64,000 bases of DNA from a gamma proteobacterium L18. Its GTDB lineage: Bacteria > Pseudomonadota > Gammaproteobacteria > Pseudomonadales > Pseudomonadaceae. Positions within the stretch are counted from its first letter, which is position 1, and each line of letters opens with the position of its first letter. The position numbers were made by a program, and so were the translations under genes. Positions 36,875 through 46,473 of the stretch are shown here, piece after piece. Location: positions 174,494 through 238,493 of the forward strand of contig KI547167.1 of NCBI GenBank assembly GCA_000497835.1. The letters are read 5' to 3'. The notes below the pieces were generated by a model. It ran no database searches. It had not been told where the DNA came from and saw only the letters and a list, made by a program, of their open reading frames with translations.

Positions 36875-39577
36875 ATGCCCCAGGTGGATCCGGAGTTGTT
36901 CGATCGCGGTCAGTTCCAGGCGGAACTGGCCCTCAAGGCGAGCCCCATCGCTGCGTTCAAGAAAGCCATTCGCCAGGCCCGCGAGGTGCTCGACGGGCGC
37001 TTCCGTGCCGGCCGCGATATTCGCCGCCTGATCGAGGACCGCGCCTGGTTCGTCGATAATATCCTGCAACAGGCCTGGAACCAGTTCGACTGGAGCGAAG
37101 AAGCCGACATCGCGCTGGTGGCCGTCGGCGGCTATGGCCGCGGTGAACTGCACCCCTACTCCGACATCGACCTGCTGATCCTGCTGGAAAGCTCGGATCA
37201 CGAGATATTCCGCGACTCCATCGAGCGCTTTCTCACCCTGTTGTGGGACATCGGCCTGGAAGTGGGCCAGAGCGTGCGCTCCATCGAAGAGTGCGCCGAA
37301 CAGGCCCGCGCTGACCTGACCATTATCACCAACCTGATGGAAAGCCGCACCGTGGCTGGCCCCGAGCGCCTGCGCAAGCGCATGCTGGAAGTCACCGGCA
37401 CCGCGCACATGTGGCCCAGCAAGGAATTCTTCCTGGCCAAGCGCGCCGAGCAGAAAGCGCGGCACCACAAGTACAACGACACCGAATACAACCTGGAGCC
37501 CAATGTGAAGGGCTCCCCGGGCGGGCTGCGCGATATCCAGACCATCCTCTGGGTTGCCCGCCGCCAGTACGGCACCCTGAACCTGCACGCCCTGGCCGGT
37601 GAAGGCTTCCTGCTGGAAAGCGAAAACAACCTGCTGGCCAGCTCCCAGGAATTCCTGTGGAAGGTGCGCTACGCCCTGCACATGCTGGCCGGGCGCGCCG
37701 AAGACCGCCTGCTGTTCGACCACCAGCGCACCATCGCCGGGCTGCTGGGCTTCAAGGACAGCGACGCGAAGCTGGCCATTGAACGCTTCATGCAGAAGTA
37801 TTACCGCGTGGTGATGAGCATCGCCGAACTCAGCGACCTGATCATCCAACACTTCGAAGAGGTGATCCTGGCGGACGACGTGGGCAGCGTCACCGTGCCG
37901 GTCAACTCGCGCTTCCAACTGCACGACGGCTACATCGAGGCAACGCACGCCAACGTGTTCAAGCGCACGCCGTTCGCCATGCTGGAAATTTTCGTGCTGA
38001 TGGCGCAGAACCCCGACATCAAGGGCGTGCGCGCCGATACCATTCGCCTGCTGCGCGAACATCGCCACCTGATCGACGACGATTTCCGCAACGACATTCG
38101 CAATACCAGCCTGTTCATCGAGCTGTTCAAGTGCGAGATCGGCATCCACCGCAACCTGCGACGCATGAACCGCTACGGCATCCTGGGGCGTTACCTGCCC
38201 GAGTTCGGCCATATCGTGGGGCAGATGCAGCATGACCTGTTCCACATCTATACCGTGGACGCGCACACGCTGAACCTGATCAAGCACCTGCGCAAACTGC
38301 AGTACACGCCGGTATCCGAGAAGTTCCCGCTGGCCAGCAAGCTCATGGGCCAGTTGCCCAAGCCCGAACTGATCTACCTGGCCGGCCTGTACCATGACAT
38401 CGGCAAGGGCCGCCACGGCGACCATTCGGACCTGGGCGCCATCGACGCCGAGGCCTTCTGCCAGCGCCACCAACTGCCGGTGTGGGACAGCCGCCTGATC
38501 GTGTGGCTGGTGCAGAATCACCTGGTGATGTCGACCACGGCCCAGCGCAAGGACCTGTCCGACCCGCAGGTGATCCACGACTTCGCGCAACTGGTGGGCG
38601 ACCAGACACACCTGGACTACCTGTACGTGCTGACCGTGGCCGACATCAACGCCACCAACCCCAGCCTGTGGAACAGCTGGCGCGCCAGCCTGCTGCGCCA
38701 ACTGTTCACCGAGACCAAGCGCGCCCTGCGCCGTGGTCTGGAGAACCCGCTGGACCGCGAAGAACAGATCCGCCAGACCCAGAGCGCCGCCCTGGACATT
38801 CTGGTACGCGCCGGCACCGACCCCGATGACGTCGAGCAACTGTGGTCGCAACTGGGGGACGATTACTTCCTGCGCCACACCGCGGGCGATGTGGCCTGGC
38901 ACAGCGACAATATTCTGCAGCAGCCGCTGGACGGCGGCCCGCTGGTGCTGATCAAGGAGACCACCCAGCGCGAATTCGAGGGCGGCACGCAGATCTTCAT
39001 CTACGCGCCCGACCAGCACGACTTCTTCGCGGTGACCGTGGCCGCCATGGACCAGCTCAACCTGAACATCCATGACGCCCGCATCATCACCTCCAGCAGC
39101 CAGTTCACCCTCGACACCTACATTGTCCTGGACACCGATGGCGGCTCGATCGGCGACAATCCCGTGCGCGTGAAGGAAATTCGCGACGGCCTGGCCGAGG
39201 CCCTGCGCAACCCCGATGACTACCCCAACATCATCCAGCGCCGGGTGCCGCGCCAGCTCAAGCATTTTGCCTTCGCGCCGCAGGTCACCATCCATAACGA
39301 TGCCCAGCGCCCGGTGACCATCCTGGAGCTCAGCGCCCCGGACCGTCCTGGCTTGCTGGCACGCATTGGAAAGATTTTCCTGGAGTTCGACCTGTCGCTG
39401 CAGAACGCCAAGATCGCCACCCTGGGCGAACGGGTGGAAGACGTGTTCTTCATCACCGACGCCGACAACCAACCGCTTTCCGATCCGCAACTGTGCAGCC
39501 GCCTGCAGGATGCCATCGTCGACCAACTGAGTGTCAGCCAGCCGCAGGGCGTCGAGCTGTCGCGCCTGAGCATTTAG
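36875..39577 (+). CDS. glnD: [Protein-PII] uridylyltransferase/uridylyl-removing enzyme GlnD
   Basis: GlnD (900 residues) senses glutamine and adds or removes UMP on the PII proteins, controlling nitrogen assimilation. Domains in order: nucleotidyltransferase with [17 protein letters not shown] (about residues 85-102, catalytic Asp97 and Asp99), a central region, an HD phosphohydrolase domain with [12 protein letters not shown] (His507-Asp508), and two C-terminal ACT domains (about 705-790 and 815-895; the second has [18 protein letters not shown]). The start [10 protein letters not shown] follows AGGAAG; the open frame before it is REP sequence. Confidence 0.97.
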   Translation: MPQVDPELFDRGQFQAELALKASPIAAFKKAIRQAREVLDGRFRAGRDIRRLIEDRAWFVDNILQQAWNQFDWSEEADIALVAVGGYGRGELHPYSDIDLLILLESSDHEIFRDSIERFLTLLWDIGLEVGQSVRSIEECAEQARADLTIITNLMESRTVAGPERLRKRMLEVTGTAHMWPSKEFFLAKRAEQKARHHKYNDTEYNLEPNVKGSPGGLRDIQTILWVARRQYGTLNLHALAGEGFLLESENNLLASSQEFLWKVRYALHMLAGRAEDRLLFDHQRTIAGLLGFKDSDAKLAIERFMQKYYRVVMSIAELSDLIIQHFEEVILADDVGSVTVPVNSRFQLHDGYIEATHANVFKRTPFAMLEIFVLMAQNPDIKGVRADTIRLLREHRHLIDDDFRNDIRNTSLFIELFKCEIGIHRNLRRMNRYGILGRYLPEFGHIVGQMQHDLFHIYTVDAHTLNLIKHLRKLQYTPVSEKFPLASKLMGQLPKPELIYLAGLYHDIGKGRHGDHSDLGAIDAEAFCQRHQLPVWDSRLIVWLVQNHLVMSTTAQRKDLSDPQVIHDFAQLVGDQTHLDYLYVLTVADINATNPSLWNSWRASLLRQLFTETKRALRRGLENPLDREEQIRQTQSAALDILVRAGTDPDDVEQLWSQLGDDYFLRHTAGDVAWHSDNILQQPLDGGPLVLIKETTQREFEGGTQIFIYAPDQHDFFAVTVAAMDQLNLNIHDARIITSSSQFTLDTYIVLDTDGGSIGDNPVRVKEIRDGLAEALRNPDDYPNIIQRRVPRQLKHFAFAPQVTIHNDAQRPVTILELSAPDRPGLLARIGKIFLEFDLSLQNAKIATLGERVEDVFFITDADNQPLSDPQLCSRLQDAIVDQLSVSQPQGVELSRLSI

Positions 39578-39587
39578 AGGAACATTC

Positions 39588-40784
39588 GTGAACAACGCTT
39601 TGAACCAGCTTCAGCCCTACCCGTTCGAGAAACTGCGCAAGCTGCTGGGCGCCGTCACGCCCAACCCTGACAAGCGCGCCATCGCCCTGTCGATCGGCGA
39701 GCCCAAGCACCGCTCGCCGGCATTCGTGGCCCAAGCCCTGAGCGACAACCTCGACCAGATGGCCGTCTACCCCACCACCCTGGGCATCCCGGCCCTGCGC
39801 GAGGCGATCGGCCATTGGTGCGAACGCCGCTTCGGCGTGCCGGCCGGCTGGATCGACCCGGCGCGCCACGTGCTGCCGGTCAATGGCACCCGCGAGGCAT
39901 TGTTCGCCTTCACCCAGACCGTGGTTGAGCGCAGCGACGACGGCCTGGTGATCAGCCCCAACCCGTTCTACCAGATCTATGAAGGCGCAGCGCTGCTGGC
40001 CGGAGCCAAGCCGCACTACCTGCCGTGCCTGGACAGCAATGGCTTCAACCCGGATTTCGACGCCGTATCGGCCGAGACCTGGGACCGTTGCCAGATCCTG
40101 TTCCTGTGCTCGCCGGGCAACCCTACCGGCGCCCTGGTGCCGATGGACACCCTGAAGAAACTGATCGCCCTGGCCGACAAGCACAACTTCGTGATTGCCG
40201 CCGACGAGTGCTACAGCGAGCTGTACTTCGACGAACACACCCCGCCGCCGGGCCTGCTGAGCGCCTGCGTGGAGCTGGGCCGCGAGGACTTCAAGCGCTG
40301 CGTGGTATTCCACAGCCTGTCCAAGCGCTCCAACCTGCCGGGCCTGCGTTCGGGCTTCGTGGCCGGCGATGCCGAGATTCTCAAGGCGTTCCTGCTGTAC
40401 CGCACCTACCACGGCTGCGCCATGCCCGTGCAAACCCAGCTGGCCAGCATCGCCGCCTGGAACGACGAAGAACACGTGCGCGCCAACCGCACCCTGTACC
40501 GCGAGAAGTTCGACGCCGTATTGGCGATCCTGGCGCCCGTCATGGATGTACAGCGCCCCGACGGCAGCTTCTACCTGTGGCCGAAGGTGCCGATGGATGA
40601 TGCGCAGTTCTGCCAGCAGTTGTTCGAACAACAGCACGTGACCGTGGTGCCCGGCTCCTACCTGTCCCGCGATGTGGACGGCGTCAACCCAGGCGCCGGT
40701 CGCGTGCGCATGGCCCTGGTCGCACCGCTGGCCGAATGCGTGGAAGCCGCTGAACGTATTCGCGACTTCATCACCCAACGCTAA
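39588..40784 (+). CDS. dapC: N-succinyldiaminopimelate aminotransferase DapC
   Basis: A fold-type I PLP aminotransferase (398 residues) that makes N-succinyl-LL-diaminopimelate in lysine and peptidoglycan precursor synthesis. The PLP lysine lies in HSLSKRSNLPGLRSGF; LCSPGNPTGA and ADECYSELYFDE are also typical. The start is a GTG preceded by AGAGGAAC, 10 nt after the glnD stop. glnD-dapC order is usual in Pseudomonas; dapD and dapE are also in this window. Confidence 0.94.
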   Translation: MNNALNQLQPYPFEKLRKLLGAVTPNPDKRAIALSIGEPKHRSPAFVAQALSDNLDQMAVYPTTLGIPALREAIGHWCERRFGVPAGWIDPARHVLPVNGTREALFAFTQTVVERSDDGLVISPNPFYQIYEGAALLAGAKPHYLPCLDSNGFNPDFDAVSAETWDRCQILFLCSPGNPTGALVPMDTLKKLIALADKHNFVIAADECYSELYFDEHTPPPGLLSACVELGREDFKRCVVFHSLSKRSNLPGLRSGFVAGDAEILKAFLLYRTYHGCAMPVQTQLASIAAWNDEEHVRANRTLYREKFDAVLAILAPVMDVQRPDGSFYLWPKVPMDDAQFCQQLFEQQHVTVVPGSYLSRDVDGVNPGAGRVRMALVAPLAECVEAAERIRDFITQR

Positions 40785-40801
40785 CAAGCGCCCCGCACCG
40801 C

Positions 40802-40895
40802 AACCAAGGTCGCCCCCTACCACGGACAGCGTAGGAGCCGACCTTGGTCGCGATACAGCTGGGATTACGCCATCGCGGCCAAGGCCGGCTCCTAC
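40802..40895. repeat. Three REP copies after dapC
   Basis: A 24-nt unit GTAGGAGCCGACCTTGGTCG plus CGAT (40831-40854) and its inverted copy (40872-40895, two mismatches) form a hairpin; a third, diverged inverted copy lies at 40802-40820. The unit is shared with 59913-59970. Together with 40906-41082 this accounts for the 298-nt gap before the next gene. Confidence 0.8.
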
Positions 40896-40905
40896 AGACC
40901 GGTGG

Positions 40906-41082
40906 TAGGGTCGGCTCTGGACAACGCCCAGCCCCTGGGCTAAATATGGGGAACGCGCAGGCTTTGCGCGCGCATGACTTCCTCCCTTTCAGCGCTCACG
41001 CGTGGCGGTAGCCGTTCCCGGTTTTCTCCGCCAGCGTTTTTCTGCGCCTCGAATTCGCCCTTCCCTCGTCGAGCACCTCGCC
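40906..41082 (+). other. Leader region of the acyltransferase gene, with a short ORF
   Basis: This stretch contains GC-rich dyads (GCGCAGGCTTTGCGC near 40955; CGCTCACGCGTGGCG near 40993). It also contains a 21-codon open frame from ATG 40946 to TAG 41011 (MGNAQALRAHDFLPF...), which could be a leader peptide but has no convincing ribosome site. No promoter is clear. Confidence 0.25.
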
Positions 41083-43104
41083 ATGAGCACACACCATAAC
41101 CCGGCGCTGGGCTATCGCCCCGAAATCGACGGCCTGCGCACGCTCGCCGTACTCCCGGTGATTCTGTTTCATGCTGGCTTCTCGGCATTTTCCGGGGGAT
41201 TCGTTGGCGTTGACGTGTTTTTCGTTATCTCCGGCTACCTGATCACCTCAATCATCATCGCCGAACTGCAGGCAGGCAAGTTCTCGGTCATCACCTTCTA
41301 CGAGCGCCGGGCGCGGCGGATTATGCCCTCGCTGTTCGTGGTCATGTTCACGTGCCTGCCACTGGCATGGCTGTGGCTCAATCCGCTGGAGTTCAAGTTT
41401 TTCGCCAAGAGCCTGGTCGCGGTACCGACCTTTTCGTCGAACATTCTGTTCTGGCGCGAGAGCGGCTACTTCGACGTGACCTCCGAGCTGAAACCTTTGC
41501 TGCATACGTGGACGCTTGCGGTGGAGGAGCAGTATTACCTGCTGTTTCCGCTACTGCTGATGGCTTGCTGGCGGCTGGGCCGTGCGCGATTGCTGGGCCT
41601 GCTCGCCGTGCTGGCCATTGCCAGCCTGACACTGGCCGAACACGGCGCCACGCGCCAATCCTCGGCAGTGTTCTACCTGCTCAGCGGTCGCGCCTGGGAA
41701 TTGCTGACGGGTTCCTTCATCGCCTTCTATTTCGCCTGGCGTCCTCGCGCTCATCACGGCACCGGCCCCCTTCATCAAATTGCCACGCTGATGGGCCTGG
41801 CGTTGATCGCCTACGCCGTGTTCGCCTTCGACAGCATCACGCCCTTTCCCGGCTTGCACGCACTGGTACCGACCCTGGGCGCCGCGCTGATCATCCTGTT
41901 CGCCAACGACCGCACCTGGGTGGGGCGTCTGCTGAGTACCCGCCCCTTCGTGATCATCGGTCTGATCAGCTACAGCGCCTATCTGTGGCATCAGCCGATC
42001 TTCGCTTTTGCACGCGATGGCATTCTGATGGAGCCCAGCCCATCGGCCATGCTGGGGCTGTCAGCGCTGTCGCTGGTACTGGCCTGGCTGAGCTGGCGCT
42101 TCGTCGAGCAGTTCTTCCGCCGCAAAAACACCGTCAGCCGCAAGCAGGTGTTTACCGCCGGCGCCTTCGGTTCATTGCTGTTCATGGCGCTGGGCCTGAC
42201 CGGCTACGCCAACAACGGTTTCGCCAACCGCTTCGACGTGGGGCCTACAGCACTTGAAGATTTTGCCTACACGCAAATTCGCGTGCCCTGCGACAAGAAC
42301 TACAAAGGGGACGGCTGGAGCATCGACTTCTGCCGCTTCGGCGCCGCCCGCGCCGATGTCACGCCCGATGTCGCCGTGTTTGGCGACAGCCATGCCGAAG
42401 TGCTACTGCCCGCGTTCGATGCCAGCGCCAAGGCGGTGGGCAAGACCGTGGTGCACATCGGCCTGGCCGGCTGTCCGCCGCTGCTGGGCGTCGACGTGGC
42501 ACGGGGCAACCACGAGCCCGGTGTTTGCCCTGCCCTGGCGCAGCGCGAATACGACTACGTCAAGGCCAACGGCATTCGCAAGGTCATATTGGTGTCGCGC
42601 TGGACGCTGTACACCGACGGTGAATACGACAAGGCGCAAAAGGCCGATTACTTTCTGGTTTCCGACAGCCAGCGACAACTGGGCAAGGCCGCCTCGCGCC
42701 AGGTGTTCGAACAGGGCCTGGCGCGCACGCTGCAGGCCTATGCCGCGCTGGGCACACAGCTGATCATCGTCGAGCAGGTACCGCAGCAACAGGTGGACGC
42801 AAAAAACCTGTATTACCGCTTGGCCCGGGGTACGCACCTGGATCACGCCCAGAGCCTGGCGCGGATCGACGAACTGTCGGTGCCACTGGACAAGCATGAG
42901 CAGTTGCAGCGCTTCAGCCGCCACCTGATGGAAGCCGACAGCGGACAGAGCAAGGCGACGCTGCTGTCATTGGACAGCCTGTTCTGCCGCCAAACAACGT
43001 GCCTGATCGGCGACGATCAGCCCTGGTACATGGATAACAATCACTTGAATGCCCGCGGGGCGGCGCTGGCGGTGAACGTGATTGATGAGGTACTGCAGCG
43101 CTGA
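41083..43104 (+). CDS. OafA/YrhL-type membrane acyltransferase with C-terminal SGNH domain
   Basis: A 673-residue two-part enzyme. The N-terminal acyltransferase-3 domain (about residues 10-370) has roughly ten hydrophobic segments; it begins YRPEIDGLRTLAVLPVILFH and carries the family RxxR-like motif YERRARRI. The periplasmic C-terminal domain is SGNH hydrolase-like, with the nucleophile block FGDSHAE (Ser436) and a late Asp651/His654 pair in MDNNHLN. Proteins of this architecture O-acetylate lipopolysaccharide O-antigen or other envelope glycans; the acceptor here cannot be told. ATG 41083 has a weak ribosome site; an in-frame GTG at 41002 is possible but adds an unusual extension. No O-antigen cluster is nearby. 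Confidence 0.9.
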   Translation: MSTHHNPALGYRPEIDGLRTLAVLPVILFHAGFSAFSGGFVGVDVFFVISGYLITSIIIAELQAGKFSVITFYERRARRIMPSLFVVMFTCLPLAWLWLNPLEFKFFAKSLVAVPTFSSNILFWRESGYFDVTSELKPLLHTWTLAVEEQYYLLFPLLLMACWRLGRARLLGLLAVLAIASLTLAEHGATRQSSAVFYLLSGRAWELLTGSFIAFYFAWRPRAHHGTGPLHQIATLMGLALIAYAVFAFDSITPFPGLHALVPTLGAALIILFANDRTWVGRLLSTRPFVIIGLISYSAYLWHQPIFAFARDGILMEPSPSAMLGLSALSLVLAWLSWRFVEQFFRRKNTVSRKQVFTAGAFGSLLFMALGLTGYANNGFANRFDVGPTALEDFAYTQIRVPCDKNYKGDGWSIDFCRFGAARADVTPDVAVFGDSHAEVLLPAFDASAKAVGKTVVHIGLAGCPPLLGVDVARGNHEPGVCPALAQREYDYVKANGIRKVILVSRWTLYTDGEYDKAQKADYFLVSDSQRQLGKAASRQVFEQGLARTLQAYAALGTQLIIVEQVPQQQVDAKNLYYRLARGTHLDHAQSLARIDELSVPLDKHEQLQRFSRHLMEADSGQSKATLLSLDSLFCRQTTCLIGDDQPWYMDNNHLNARGAALAVNVIDEVLQR

Positions 43105-43182
43105 GCCACACGACACCTATGCACCACCTCGGTGACGGGCTGGCACCCGATGCTGTGATCTCCCCTTTTCGGAGAAAAGAGT

Positions 43183-43899
43183 ATGGACAGCCTATTCTGC
43201 AAGGCCATCGCTTGCCCGGACCCGAGCCTCTCGTCGGCCAAGGCCATCGAGGAGAACGGCGACAATGCCCCCTCCGGCACTGGACGCCGCAAGCGCTCGA
43301 TCGGTGAAATCAGCAAATTCTGGAAACCTGGTCGCACACTGCGCATCGCCTTCGTCAACGAGCCCGGCCAGGCCTACCGTGATGCAGTCAAGGCAGCGGC
43401 GAGCCTGTGGTTGCCGTGGATCAACCTCACGTTCGACTTCGTCGCAGGCAAACAGGGCGAAATCAAGATCTTCACCGAGTACGACCAGACCTATTCGTTG
43501 ATGGGCACGGATGCGCTGACCGTGGGCCCCAGCGACGCCACCATGGTGCTGGGGCTGAAGATCGACGACCCGCATTTCGAAGCCAAGGTCGTGCATGAGT
43601 TTGGCCATGCGCTGGGCATGCACCACGAACACCAGCATCCGGATGCCGACATTCCTTGGGATTTACCCAAACTCTATGCGCATTTCGCCAAGGCGGGAGA
43701 ATCTGCCGAGGAGGTGGACCGGCAGATTCTGTACAAAGTCGACCGCAGCCTGATGCTGGCGAGTCGTTATGATCGTAAATCGATCATGCATTATCCGGTA
43801 AGGCAGGAGTTGACCATTGGTGACTGGTCGATCCCGCAGAACCTCAAGATCAGCCGCAAGGACAAGGCGTTCATGCGCAAGGCGTACCCGCCTGCGTAA
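43183..43899 (+). CDS. Astacin-like zinc metalloprotease (metzincin), unexported by sequence
   Basis: A 238-residue protein that appears to be a metzincin protease. The long zinc motif HEFGHALGMHH (His138, Glu139, His142, Gly145, His148) is followed by EHQHPDADIPWD, resembling the astacin HExxHxxGxxHExxRxD pattern. The Met-turn SIMHYP (Met202) fits astacins. The N-terminus (MDSLFCKAIACPD) shows no signal peptide, so export by another route, lysis release, or an intracellular role are all possible. A strong GGAGAAAAGAG ribosome site precedes the ATG. It begins 78 nt after the acyltransferase stop. The substrate is unknown. Confidence 0.85.
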   Translation: MDSLFCKAIACPDPSLSSAKAIEENGDNAPSGTGRRKRSIGEISKFWKPGRTLRIAFVNEPGQAYRDAVKAAASLWLPWINLTFDFVAGKQGEIKIFTEYDQTYSLMGTDALTVGPSDATMVLGLKIDDPHFEAKVVHEFGHALGMHHEHQHPDADIPWDLPKLYAHFAKAGESAEEVDRQILYKVDRSLMLASRYDRKSIMHYPVRQELTIGDWSIPQNLKISRKDKAFMRKAYPPA

Positions 43900-43901
43900 T
43901 A

Positions 43902-43930
43902 CCTGGTAGCCGCTGCCGCCAGGCTACAGG
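43902..43930. terminator. Possible bidirectional hairpin between convergent genes
   Basis: CCTGGTAGCC and GGCTACAGG form an imperfect stem around a 10-nt loop, between the stops of the metzincin and antiporter genes, which converge here. There is no T tract. It could also be a degenerate REP unit. Confidence 0.35.
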
Positions 43931-43932
43931 TT

Positions 43933-45582
43933 TCAGCGTTTTACGCCCAGGTTGGCCTCATTGAGGTCCAGTTCACTGAGAATCTCGCGCAACACGTCAT
44001 CACCGATGTGGTGGTGACGGCGCAGGTCATACAGTTCCAGGCGCTGTGCCCGCAAGCCGCGAATACGCAAACGCCGCTCCAGCTGGTCCATCTGCTGCGC
44101 CAGGGCCTGGGCTTCGGCGGAGTCGTTGTACACCTCCAACTGATGACGATACTCGGCCATGATCTGCGCCTTGAGTTCAGTGGCCAGGGCGGCCTGCGCA
44201 GCATCGGAGGCAGGTGCGGCCGGGTCCGTGACCTCCTCGGCTTCCAGGGCACGGATGGCCGCCTCGGCGGTGCGCCGCCACACCTCACGCACTTCCTTGC
44301 GCATCGCCTCGTCCGAACTTTTCTCCACCCCCCGCAACAACAGCGGCAAGGCAACGCACGCCGCCACCAACGACAGCAGAATCACCCCGGCCGCGATAAA
44401 GATCAGCAGATCGCGCTCGGGAAAATCCTGCCCCACCCCCAGCAGCAGCGGCACCGACATCACGCCGGCCAACGTCACTGCCCCGCGCACGCCACCCACC
44501 GTCAGCAACCAGCACGAGCGCGCCGTGGGCATCAGCACGATGGTGTCCTTGCCCCGCCAACGGCGCAGCCTGCCGATAAAGCGCCAGGTGCTTTGCACCC
44601 AGACAAACCGCAGCACCACCAGCACGGCAAAAATGCACGCCACATCGAACATCCGATAGGCCAGGGTGGGCCACAGCGACGCTTCGTGGCTGCTGACCGC
44701 CTTGATGATGTCCGGCAGTTGCAGACCCAGCAGCAGGAAGATCAGGCCATTGAAGGCAAATTCCAGCAACGACCACACACTGCGGTTGAGCAGGCGCGTA
44801 CTGGTCTGGCGCGGCAGCAGGTCCAGCCAGCTTTGCATCATGCCCGCCGCTACCGCCGACAGAATGCCCGAAGCACCCACCCGCTCCGCTACCACATAGG
44901 CGGCGAACGGCAGCAGCAACATGAACACCACATGGGTAGCCGGGTCATCCCAGCCGCGGTCGATCATCCATACGCGCAAGCGCCCCACCAGCCAGCTCAT
45001 GACCACGCCGATGGCCAGGCCGCCCAGCGCCACCAGCACGAACGTCAGGCTGGCCTCGGCCAGGGAGAAATAGCCGGTCACCGCGGCGGCCAGGGCGAAC
45101 TTGAAGGTCACCAGGCCCGAAGCGTCGTTCATCAGCGCCTCGCCCTGCAGGATACGCATCAATGGCGTGGGCAATTTGTCCTGGGCGATGGCCGACACCG
45201 CCACGGCGTCGGTGGGCGACAGCACGCCGGCCAGGGCAAAGGCCACCGGCAAGGGGATGGCGGGTATCAGCCAATGGATGAAATAACCGGCCCCCACCAC
45301 CGTGAACAGCACCAGCCCCACCGCCAGCATCAGAATCGAGCCGCGATAGCGCCACAGGTCGCGCTTGGGCATGCGCCAACCGTCGGCGAACAGCAGCGGT
45401 GGCAGGAACAGAAAAAGAAACAATTCCGGGTCCAGCGCCACATGCAGGCCCAGGGTGGGCCACGCCAGGATGGCGCCCGCAGCGATCTGCACCAGCGGCA
45501 ATGGAATGGGTATCACCCTGGCCACCAGCCTCGAGATGCTGACCAGCATCAGCAGGATCAGGACGGTGTAGGCGGTTTGCAT
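43933..45582 (-). CDS. Na+/H+ antiporter, CPA1 (NhaP/NHE) family
   Basis: A 549-residue inner-membrane cation/proton antiporter. About eleven to twelve hydrophobic segments fill residues 1-415, with LSPTDAVAVSAI, EALMNDASGLVTFKFAL (the key Asn-Asp ion site) and GGVRGAVTLAGVMSVPLLL typical of CPA1 proteins. A hydrophilic, helical C-terminal tail of about 130 residues (EVRRVWRRTAE-like region onward) is probably cytoplasmic and regulatory. It is convergent with the metzincin gene and alone in its transcription unit. Ion preference (Na+, Li+ or K+) cannot be inferred. Confidence 0.92.
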   Translation of the reverse strand: MQTAYTVLILLMLVSISRLVARVIPIPLPLVQIAAGAILAWPTLGLHVALDPELFLFLFLPPLLFADGWRMPKRDLWRYRGSILMLAVGLVLFTVVGAGYFIHWLIPAIPLPVAFALAGVLSPTDAVAVSAIAQDKLPTPLMRILQGEALMNDASGLVTFKFALAAAVTGYFSLAEASLTFVLVALGGLAIGVVMSWLVGRLRVWMIDRGWDDPATHVVFMLLLPFAAYVVAERVGASGILSAVAAGMMQSWLDLLPRQTSTRLLNRSVWSLLEFAFNGLIFLLLGLQLPDIIKAVSSHEASLWPTLAYRMFDVACIFAVLVVLRFVWVQSTWRFIGRLRRWRGKDTIVLMPTARSCWLLTVGGVRGAVTLAGVMSVPLLLGVGQDFPERDLLIFIAAGVILLSLVAACVALPLLLRGVEKSSDEAMRKEVREVWRRTAEAAIRALEAEEVTDPAAPASDAAQAALATELKAQIMAEYRHQLEVYNDSAEAQALAQQMDQLERRLRIRGLRAQRLELYDLRRHHHIGDDVLREILSELDLNEANLGVKR

Positions 45583-45729
45583 AGGATAGTTTTCCCCTTT
45601 TCGTTCTTACCAGTGCCCGGCGATATGGAGCACGCCTGACATCAAGCGATACATCTTAACGACCAACGCTGACCCAGGCTTGTGCACCATGGTCGCAGGT
45701 GAAACAGAACTTGAGCAGGACACCGCGTC

Positions 45730-45963
45730 ATGACAATTTACAACCCGATTCCCCACGAAGTCGTCAGCCGCATCGTCGACGGACTCACCCCCATCCGTGC
45801 CTGGCGCGAATACCTGAACCTGACACAGGATGAGGTTGCCCGTCGCATGGGCATCACTCAGTCGGCTTACGCCCAACAGGAAACCGTGGCCAAGCCGCGG
45901 AAGGTGACCCGCGAAAAAATCGCGACCGCGTTCAGGATCACTGCGCAGCAACTGGAACTTTGA
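45730..45963 (+). CDS. Small XRE-family helix-turn-helix protein
   Basis: A 77-residue DNA-binding protein. The Cro/CI-type helix-turn-helix spans about residues 25-60 (YLNLTQDEVARRMGITQSAYAQQE), followed by KVTREKIATAFRITAQQLEL. Small proteins like this are often antitoxins or stand-alone regulators, but no toxin gene of matching orientation lies next to it: the antiporter is divergent and the next gene is a Spx/ArsC-like protein. Target unknown. Confidence 0.85.
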   Translation: MTIYNPIPHEVVSRIVDGLTPIRAWREYLNLTQDEVARRMGITQSAYAQQETVAKPRKVTREKIATAFRITAQQLEL

Positions 45964-46081
45964 ATCGATTTGCAAGGCAACAGTCATGGCGCCGAAAGAA
46001 TCGATCCCGCATAATTCGTGGATTCGTTTCCAGGAGACAGCAGAGCAAGGCCCACTCCGCAGGGCCGCTCCCTTTGAGACC

Positions 46082-46432
46082 ATGGCTTATACACTGTTTG
46101 GCATCAAGGCCTGCGATACCATGAAGAAGGCCCGCACCTGGCTCGACGAGCACGGCGCCACTTACGCTTTCCATGATTACAAGACCCAGGGCATCGACCG
46201 TGAACACCTGGAGCAATGGTGCAACGAACATGGCTGGGAAGTCGTGCTCAACCGCGCTGGCACCACCTTCCGCAAGCTCGCTGACGAGCAGAAGGCCGAT
46301 CTGGACCAGGCAAAGGCCATCGAACTGATGCTCGCCCAGCCTTCCATGATCAAGCGCCCGGTGCTGGACCTTGGCCACCGGACCCTCGTGGGCTTCAAGC
46401 CCGATATTTATGCGGCGGCCGTCCAGCAATAA
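46082..46432 (+). CDS. yffB: ArsC/Spx-family protein, YffB-like
   Basis: A 116-residue thioredoxin-fold protein of the arsenate reductase/Spx superfamily. The active-site cysteine lies in GIKACDTMKKARTWL near residue 9, and FHDYKTQGID, NRAGTTFRKL and SMIKRPVLD (with the conserved arginine-proline) are family hallmarks. A single cysteine in the CxxT-type site and the dap-gene context match YffB rather than true arsenate reductase; the function of YffB is not established, and glutathione-dependent thiol reduction is likely. The conserved start is at 46082, not the upstream open frame. dapD follows after 41 nt. Confidence 0.92.
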   Translation: MAYTLFGIKACDTMKKARTWLDEHGATYAFHDYKTQGIDREHLEQWCNEHGWEVVLNRAGTTFRKLADEQKADLDQAKAIELMLAQPSMIKRPVLDLGHRTLVGFKPDIYAAAVQQ

Positions 46433-46473
46433 TGCTGGCAACAGGCCCCATTCATTTGCAAAGAGGTAACTGC

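Noticed and set aside
45583..45963. The XRE protein as an antitoxin of a toxin-antitoxin pair.
   Set aside because: No small partner gene of the right orientation lies within several hundred bases on either side.
46082..46432. Arsenate reductase of an ars operon.
   Set aside because: There is no arsB, arsH or arsR nearby, and the gene sits with dap genes as YffB does; true ArsC function is not supported.
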